DNA of 25,000 bases from Owenia fusiformis (lineage: Eukaryota > Annelida > Polychaeta > Sabellida > Oweniidae), in the NCBI GenBank assembly GCA_903813345.2, contig CAIIXF020000148.1, forward strand, positions 1-25,000, read 5' to 3'. This document shows, one piece after another, positions 18,270 through 25,000 of this stretch; the stretch's first letter is position 1, and each line of letters opens with the position of its first letter. The notes beneath the pieces are model-generated. The model saw nothing but the letters and a program-made list of their open reading frames with translations, was not told the DNA's origin and did not search any database. The position numbers were made by a program, and so were the translations under genes.

Positions 18270-19115
18270 CAGGGTGTTAAAAAAAACGCAACCCAAAGAA
18301 ATTGCTATATCTTGAAAAATACTGGTTCAATCATGTTCAAATTTTCAGGAAATAAAGAAGAGACTGTGTATGTATAGCTCCTGTAAATGGTTAGTTGTAA
18401 AACATGATGCCTTGGACACCTGCTCAAAAGACGGTTGTACGAGGAAAATACGAAAAACGCAGTCAGGGGTGACTGCAACCGCAAAAAATTGAATAACTTC
18501 CTAACCATAGTGTTTTGGCTCTTCAAATTTGGCACAAACCATCTTCATTCACTGTATGGTAAATCTGTAGAGTGAAATCAAAATCACTTCAGGGATTTCA
18601 CTGTCATGGTTGAAATGCTTTCAAATCACAGTCAAATGACCTGGTTCAGGGAGACTTAACAAGGCATTTTGACCATGACTGTAAAGTCCCTAGAGTGATT
18701 TTGATGAAACTCCACAAATTTACCACACATTGAATGAGGATAATTTGTGCTAAATCTGAAGTGCCAAAACACCATGGTTAGAAAGTTATTTGGTTTTATT
18801 GCTGTGGCAGTCACCTCTGACTGCGTTTTCATATTTTCCTAGTACAACTGTCATTTGAGCAGGTGTCCAAGGCATCATGTTTTACAACTTACTGACAACA
18901 GGAGCTATACATACACAGTCTCTTCTTTCTTTTCCTGAAAATATGAACATAATTGAATTAGTATTTTCCAAGATATATTGATTTTCCATTCGCGTTTTTC
19001 GTATTTTGCTAGTACAACTGTCATTTGAGCAGGTGTCCAAGACATCATGTTTTACAACTTACTAACAACAGGGACTATATATACTTTGGGTTGCGTTTTT
19101 TCTTTGAACACCCTG
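18270..19115. mobile_element. Foldback non-autonomous DNA transposon-like element with CAGGGTGTT termini
   Basis: The left end CAGGGTGTTAAAAAAAACGC and the right end (reverse complement beginning CAGGGTGTTCAAAGAAAAAA) both lead into CGCAACCCAAAG. Nearly the whole element is an imperfect palindrome: sequence at 18340-18480 recurs inverted at 18838-18960, and the centre also pairs (for example the blocks at 18520-18590 and 18695-18765). A 75-bp piece of the right arm is duplicated directly (18838-18915 and 19008-19083). No transposase ORF is present. Confidence 0.75.
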
Positions 19116-19669
19116 TTGTAGGTATTGCTTAGGATATTAACAACCTCATAATATATAATAATTAATGATTTTAATGATTTCTACTCCCTGATGTATTTTT
19201 TTGTAAAAGCAAGACATTTTTGTTTGTATCCCGCTGGGATAGAGACTTGAGTGCTCAATCTTTGATATGCCCTTGATGTACTCAGCTGACGGAAACATGA
19301 TGATCCACTGGCAAAATACCGTCATTCTTCGTTTGTCTGAAGAACCTGTATTTTAGCCGTAATTTCTACACAATTTAGAAAACTGACTATATACACATTC
19401 TTGAAAACTCAACTTTTTGTTTTATGTTATTTATTTCAAAGTGACACTTTGATGTGTGGCTACTTGTGTAAAATGGAAGACAAACACACACAGCGTTTTT
19501 AAAACATGCAACGTCTCTGTTTATCTGTCTACCACTGACAACCAATAGAAGCCAGAGAATGATGTCCTAATCAGGGACCTGTCATTTTGGTCAACAGGGC
19601 ACATCAATTGTGAATATTACATGAAACCATTGTGTTGCTACAATGAAAAAGCAGTCAGGTTGTAGAGGG
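19116..19669. other. Intergenic, no feature seen
   Basis: AT-rich sequence without long ORFs, repeats or RNA-like folds that I could support. Confidence 0.5.
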
Positions 19670-19958
19670 AATGCCAAGGAGGATTGCCTCCCAGAATGCA
19701 ATCTCGATAATATTCCAACAATGAAAGTGTCAGAATGTCGTTATTGTCTGAAATTAAATCCAGTTATAGAGTTCTAATCAGCAATCCAAGAGATTCCAGC
19801 TGAAATCCTGATCACTTCTTGGGTGTTTTGAATCGGATAATAAGATCAAAACTTGTGATTCAAAATTTGAAGTGAAAATCAGGACATCCTTTAAGATCGG
19901 TTTCATTGTTGGAAAATATCGAGATTGCATTCTGGGAGCCGATCCTCCTTGGTAAATG
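19670..19958. repeat. Long inverted repeat, arms about 57 bp
   Basis: Arms at 19670-19726 and 19901-19958 share CTCCCAGAATGCAATCTCGA and flanking sequence in inverted orientation with few mismatches. The loop of about 175 bp shows no further pairing. It may be a degenerate MITE or an inverted duplication. Confidence 0.6.
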
Positions 19959-20779
19959 CGATGAGATGGGATACTGCATTGATTCATTAACAATTCTGAC
20001 CCCGTATACTATCAGACTTTCTATACCATATACTTGACTAGTTTTCAATCAGCTGAGATCTACCAATGTACAATCAATGTGTAAAATACGTCCATATTTT
20101 TTCTTATTTAGAAACTTTTTTGGGAAATACATACTAGATTTCGAGAAGATTTTCGCAGGGGGTGCAAAAATCTCCTTTGCAATTCTTCCTGTAATGTAAT
20201 AAATAAATCTTCATGAGTTTTTGGGACGCTTTTTGCCCACCCTGTAGATGGCATGGTAGATGCGCCTCGGGGACAAATATTTATAGGTACCCCAGGACCA
20301 TTTTCCATGTTTCGGAAGACAATAATTTGCTGCCAGCGAAATTGAGCTTCTGCCGCTAAAAAGAAATTGGAATAAAATGGCACTATTTGACACTCGTGGT
20401 ATATGTATTGGAGATAATTCTCTAGAGCATTGCCTTCAACCAAAATATATGTTATGTGTTTTTTCTTAAAGGGAGTGATGTCTTGAAAATGTGAATGATT
20501 AATAGTTTGCAAGGGTTTCTGGTATAGTAAGGTATTGGTTCTAATTGAAACATTTTTGAAAGGGATGATATTCTTCAAGTATTGATGGCCGAATTGACAT
20601 TACTGCGAATTGGATTCGTGATGTAATAGTATCGTCTATCGATGATTGTTCTTTGGGGAATAGACGCGGCATGCGCCGGTATAAGCTTCTGACTTAGGAA
20701 ATGAACAAATACAGGGGAAATAAAAGTTTGCCCACTGACCCACCAACCAACTCCTATCACTTTACTATGAATGGGGCTT
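19959..20779. other. Intergenic, no gene recognised
   Basis: The - strand has an open frame at 20108-20578 (156 codons), but its product has no recognisable domain. GGGACGCTTTTTGCCCACCC (from 20222), followed by TGTAG, resembles the end of a mariner-type element. No partner terminus was found, so it is at best a solo remnant. Confidence 0.4.
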
Positions 20780-21103
20780 CCGGAGTTTCTAGCGAATAGT
20801 CCCACCCGGCGTTTACTAATATTTGAAAGAACTCATGATAAACGCTCATGGGTCTTTATTAAGATATTTTTCATGGTGGTGGGCGTTTATTAAGAGGGAA
20901 AATAGATTTTTCAAGTCAATTGGCGTTTATTTGGAGGGGTATTATCGAATAGTATCATGAATGTGGACATGAACGTTGACCAAAATATGTGCCTTTTTGT
21001 TATTTTTTTGCTACGTGTACATGTACCTTAAAGAAGTAACAAAAACTTTCCATACCCCGTCTTTCAAATAAACGCCCATGAGCCTATTCGCGAGAAGCTC
21101 CGG
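20780..21103. mobile_element. MITE-like element with CCGGAG termini and GGCGTTTAT sub-repeats
   Basis: CCGGAGTTTCTAGCGAATAG (20780-20799) faces the reverse complement of 21084-21103 with 18 of 20 matches. Similarity continues inward through GGCGTTTA and TTTGAAAGA. The interior repeats GGGCGTTTATTAAGAGGG-like words three times on the + strand and once inverted near the right end. No coding capacity. Confidence 0.65.
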
Positions 21104-22657
21104 TAGTTCTATATTGTTCAAGTTTCAAAGTATTAAAATGTTACGTTATTAAGGGTGAATAAAACATAAAATTGTTTAAAATGTTCAATGATTTTTGTTT
21201 CACTCAGTCCTGTATTCGTATTCAGTTTTCGTTCAGGAGAGGTGAATGGATTATTACTACACGGTGTATATATTTAGAATTTTATGTTCTCTTGGAAACG
21301 TGATTGCCTTAGGAATGGTGATCTTGCAAGACATAAACTGACTATTCTGGGACTTTTATCGAGGTACCGAGTCTCTCGGGTGTCTATCAGACCAGCGGAT
21401 CCCGAAACACCAACGCTTAGAGAACACGTTTAGCCTCTGGTGCATTCCAACAGCTCAAAGGAACGTGATTTATCAGTCTCAGCCTGAAATATTTTTTTAT
21501 GAAAATCATTTAATTCTCTAGTGGCGGCCATCACATAGGAATACTAATATAAGTTTAGAAACATATGAAACTAGATTTAAGATTATCTAAATCGTTCATC
21601 AACTATTCATGTAAATATATCATTGGAAAGGCGGCTGGATGAATTGTACTGCAATATTATGCAAGAAATGTTGTGTAGTGGTTCAATCTTTTTGCGATTG
21701 ACCTTGTTTTCAAAATAGCTATTCGATCCATCAACATTTTAAAAGGTGTGCTTCACGCCTTTTGTAGCTGTAGGATTATCTTTGTTCAATTAAAGAATCT
21801 GCTACTTACCTCAGAAAAAATGGCACCGAGAGCAATACTTTAAACGCAAAATAGAATGGAAAATTGCAAAAACGAAGATAAGCAAAAACAGACATGGAGT
21901 CAACTATATATAATTCAAGAAAATGAAGCTGTTCTTTAGAGTTAAAGGGGAAAGGTTGAAGAATTGGCATGAACAAGTGAAAAACTTAACACAGGTTTCT
22001 AGAACGTACATGCATCAGGCGCAAGTGTCTTTAACAAACATTTGTAAGCATCTGATCCCATTTAGCTTATCAGACAGGCGGCCTTTAACTTCTCAAGATA
22101 TGCTCTTTAGGATTTTGTCATTTTTCTCTCAAAATTAATTAAAGTTCATGTTTTCTTTAATTGCTATAGTGTCCAGATTCAGCTTTGTTCATTAACTATT
22201 TTTACATCTTGTTGTAATCCCTTTTATTTGATTGGGATGAATTTAGCTAAACTTTGATGCAAGGGAGCCAAACCCTTATAGATTTTTCAGTTTTCCGATA
22301 GGCGTATCATATTAGATATGATAGCTTTTGTATCAGTTGTTTAAACAAACATTAGTTAGCTTTATCACAAATTACACATTTCGGAAAATGATAAAAACAA
22401 TGTTAGCATATAGATTAGTCATTGGAAGCTAAGGGGTCTTCGAGTTACCAGGATCTACATTGGAAGCGCTTTGATGGAGTTTTATTGCTGATTGGCAGTT
22501 GGTACAAATGTAGCTTCAGCTGTAAAGTGGTTGTGCTGGTAGCAGGAGTCAAGAACACGAGAATGAGATAACTCAATTTGTGGTAAGTTTAGATTTTTAC
22601 GGAGATATACATCGATCATTTATGTTACTCAGTTTATTGTTTGTATTTAATTGATGT
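21104..22657. other. Intergenic, no gene recognised
   Basis: A 49-codon ORF at 21284-21433 lies in a slightly GC-richer patch (about 21290-21470) but shows no known motif. A consensus donor (GTAAGT at 22583-22588) after a moderately GC-richer stretch could end a noncoding first exon. No coding exon follows in the window. Confidence 0.35.
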
Positions 22658-22740
22658 CAGTACCTTTATTTTATCTGAGCAATACCCTTATTTTATGCAA
22701 TACCTTTATTTGATAAGCAATACCTTTTATTTGACGTGAG
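22658..22740. repeat. Short tandem repeat, about 20-bp units
   Basis: Four imperfect units built on GCAATACCTTTATTTGA or GCAATACCCTTATTTTAT begin at about 22658, 22679, 22697 and 22717. Unit length varies from 18 to 23 bp. Confidence 0.7.
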
Positions 22741-25000
22741 TAGCTTTTTGAGTGGGAATTGTTTCTGAATACAAAAGATCTATTGGTAGAGGTACATGGA
22801 TAATGGATATCGTCATTTCGTAGTTTTGGCAATTTGATATGTTGGTTTCTTATAATTCAATTCCTGAAAAATATTTGTATGTAAGGTACTTTTGGTTTTA
22901 GGAGTTTTATGCATGTAATACCTTCATAAATCTGAATTATTCATATCAAAATATTTATATGAAAAATAAGCATCGCAATAAAATTGTATCAGGAATTAAT
23001 TACAACCGTATTGTTATTGTCGCAGATCGATCAAGGGGTAGAAAAATAATCTTCCACCAATCTATTTTATGGAAATTTCCTCATAGAGCGAAAATACACG
23101 ACGCGACTACACTTTCTGACGACCGATTTTGTTTGGATGAATGTAACTTTGTTATTGTGAAAAAATCATGCTCTTGACGAGTGGACTGTGACATTTAGAA
23201 AGACACAATAAATGGCGCATTTAGCCAGGCCGGATGTAGAACAATTAAACCTATCTGTGTACGAGGGGTGATCAAAAAGTCTATGTTTTCTCATCGTGAG
23301 AGATCGCCTTCTATTAGTTTCCTTCTTTGCAAAGCAGAGATGATCTGAGTATCAGAATGGTATTTTCTCTATTTTGATAGCAGTAGAATCAGTTAATAAG
23401 TAGAACATTTGTTCCACTTCAAGGATTTTATTCACAACTATAGTGTTTGCAAGAAAAGTGTTCATTATATAATCAGTGTTTGATAGATGAGTACTCAGCT
23501 GAGCAGTAGAGAGAAAAACATTCAATATGTGTTCATTAAAGAAGATTTTTTTAATAGAAGGTGTTCACTTTCGTTTGTGAAAATAATTATCATTAGAATA
23601 TAGTTCAGTACTTGGATTTACCCAATCGAAAGTATGAGGTTCATTAGAACACCTAGTCATAATTTTAATATTGGTTCGCTATTCTGGAAATCCCATTTGG
23701 ATCATTATCAATTATCTGGTTTTCTATTTCTAAAATAAGTCGGAGGTCCCTAAGGTAACTCTGTCAAACTAAATACCGATACCACGGATGTAACATGGTA
23801 ATTGCATGCGGCCATGACAACTTTCGCACGCTACATAGGAATCCAGTTCCTTGGTATTTGCATAATAAGGATGAACTACCATGATACCAGTCTCTTTTAC
23901 ATTATTCCTTGCTCGTCAACCATTTTGACTTTACTTTCAAAACACTACCGCTAACACATTTCTTAGGGGTGAATTCAGAAATTGGATTTAGGATTGTTTA
24001 TCAATGGAGGCACATATGTTGTGGTATAAGTAATAAGTCCTCAATGCTCTTGAGATTGGAATAACAGATATACCATTTTATATTAAATTGTGTGTCTACT
24101 TTGCAAATATCATATATGGAAATCTAGCTATACTTTATTCCTCAAATGCAATTCAAAATTGATGCGCATTTAATGCTCAGTTCGCGCTTTCAAAAATCGG
24201 TCCTGGTGGCTGTATCTCAACCGGGACTCATGATGGTCTATCTCTGAAATATCAATACAAAGCCCCAACTATTTTATCTAATCCAAGGGCGAGTATAGGC
24301 TCGCTACATGAAGCTAGTTAGGAATACTTGTACACAAAAAGTACATCAAAAGTTTGGCAATCCAAATTCTCATCGTATTGGATCATTTTGATCTGCAAAT
24401 CGTGAAAATACAGCACCGCTTCTAAAAATGGACATAACTTCATTTCAAGTCATTTATTTTTTTCGAATTGTTTCCATTTACATATAGATCGCAGAAATTA
24501 CTAGACCGTGTGGTATAAATTGTCATACAGTACCCATGTAAGCCACTAAATATGGTGATTGTAGCGAATTAGGTATGAATTGTTTTCCATTATTGTCAAG
24601 GTTTGACTTCATGCAATGGAAACTGTAATGGAAAAATGAAAGATATTTGAAATGAAGTCAAATTACATTTATTATGGTTATAGAGTTTTCCAACTTGTGG
24701 AGGGGAGTGTAAGAAAGAATCAAGGAAGTAAGAACTTAGAGACAACTTAACTGTTATCCACCAATGTATATCTCGTTTTAGGGTGGAGATAGTAAAATGA
24801 TAGACAAGTTTCATTCAGTTTGAAACATTCATTTTCTCAATTAAAGTTCAGCTACAAAGAAAACACGAACGTTCACGTTTCGATTTTAGGGTCTGAGGAG
24901 TTAATCAAAAAGGAAATTAACTTTGTAGTTTGATGTGGATTAATGTTCTGATTGATGTGAAGGTCTTATAAGATATCTGTCGATGAACATATACTCATAT
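22741..25000. other. Intergenic, no gene recognised
   Basis: AT-rich sequence with only short chance ORFs. TGTACGAGGGGTGATCAAAA near 23257 resembles a mariner-type terminal repeat, without a visible partner. An inverted pair TTTGACTTCAT/ATGAAGTCAAA at about 24601-24662 could form a hairpin. Nothing else is supported. Confidence 0.45.

Noticed and set aside
20222-20246. GGGACGCTTTTTGCCCACCC followed by TGTAG, resembling a transposon terminus
   Set aside because: No matching opposite end was found; noted only within the intergenic description.
20108-20578. 156-codon ORF on the - strand
   Set aside because: No recognisable domain, a composition like translated AT-rich noncoding DNA, and overlap with a possible transposon end. 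Length alone does not support a gene.
21284-21433. 49-codon ORF in a GC-richer patch
   Set aside because: Too short and without motif or splice context; could be chance.
22959-23177. 72-codon ORF on the + strand
   Set aside because: No known motif and no flanking gene signals; expected by chance in this length of sequence.
23257-23280. Mariner-type terminal repeat-like sequence (TGTACGAGGGGTGATC...)
   Set aside because: Resembles such ends from memory, but no inverted partner or transposase sequence is visible, so it is not called as an element.
1-25000. tRNA, rRNA or CRISPR-like arrays
   Set aside because: No cloverleaf with A/B boxes, rRNA segment or spacer-repeat array was seen; the tandem repeats present lack unique spacers.

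Overview
This window is eukaryotic, from an intron-rich and AT-rich animal genome. The evidence is GT-AG introns with phase-consistent exons, a Golgi-type sulfotransferase, minisatellites and several palindromic MITE-like elements. The style (intronic MITEs, frequent ACATGTA strings, a uronyl-2-sulfotransferase-like gene) suggests a marine invertebrate, possibly a mollusc or other lophotrochozoan. That placement is an inference and the species is not determined.

Bases 1-16352 (+ strand) hold the 3' part or nearly all of one large gene. A 6.8 kb exon encodes about 2280 residues of mostly disordered, acidic and Ser-rich protein. Ten short exons (8802-16352) then add a highly charged coiled-coil C-terminus. 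The TAA that appears to end the large ORF (6864-6866) lies just inside the first intron. Splicing at 6856/6857 to 8802 keeps the frame, and all eleven exons join into an uninterrupted protein of 2726 residues counted from the first Met in the window. The large exon carries an RVxF-type and two SILK-type protein phosphatase 1 docking motifs and four copies of a 29-residue repeat (core YSKSML) that I do not recognise. The coiled coil resembles the CCDC177/DUF4659 type from memory. The frame is open to the left edge of the window, so the N-terminus may lie upstream.

Inside the 2.7 kb third intron, on the opposite strand, is an apparently intronless gene for a type II membrane sulfotransferase of the heparan sulfate/uronyl 2-O-sulfotransferase family (10248-11543). 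A 24-bp minisatellite lies just upstream of it. Copies of one dispersed repeat, in opposite orientation, sit in the introns on both sides of exon 3.

Bases 16353-25000 have no convincing gene. The first 700 bases are 3' UTR with a 23-bp minisatellite whose first unit encodes the last residues and the stop codon of the large gene. A plausible poly(A) signal is at 17061. Beyond that are non-autonomous transposon-like inverted repeats (17738-17922, 18270-19115, 19670-19958, 20780-21103), a short tandem repeat at 22658-22740, and AT-rich sequence with no clear features.
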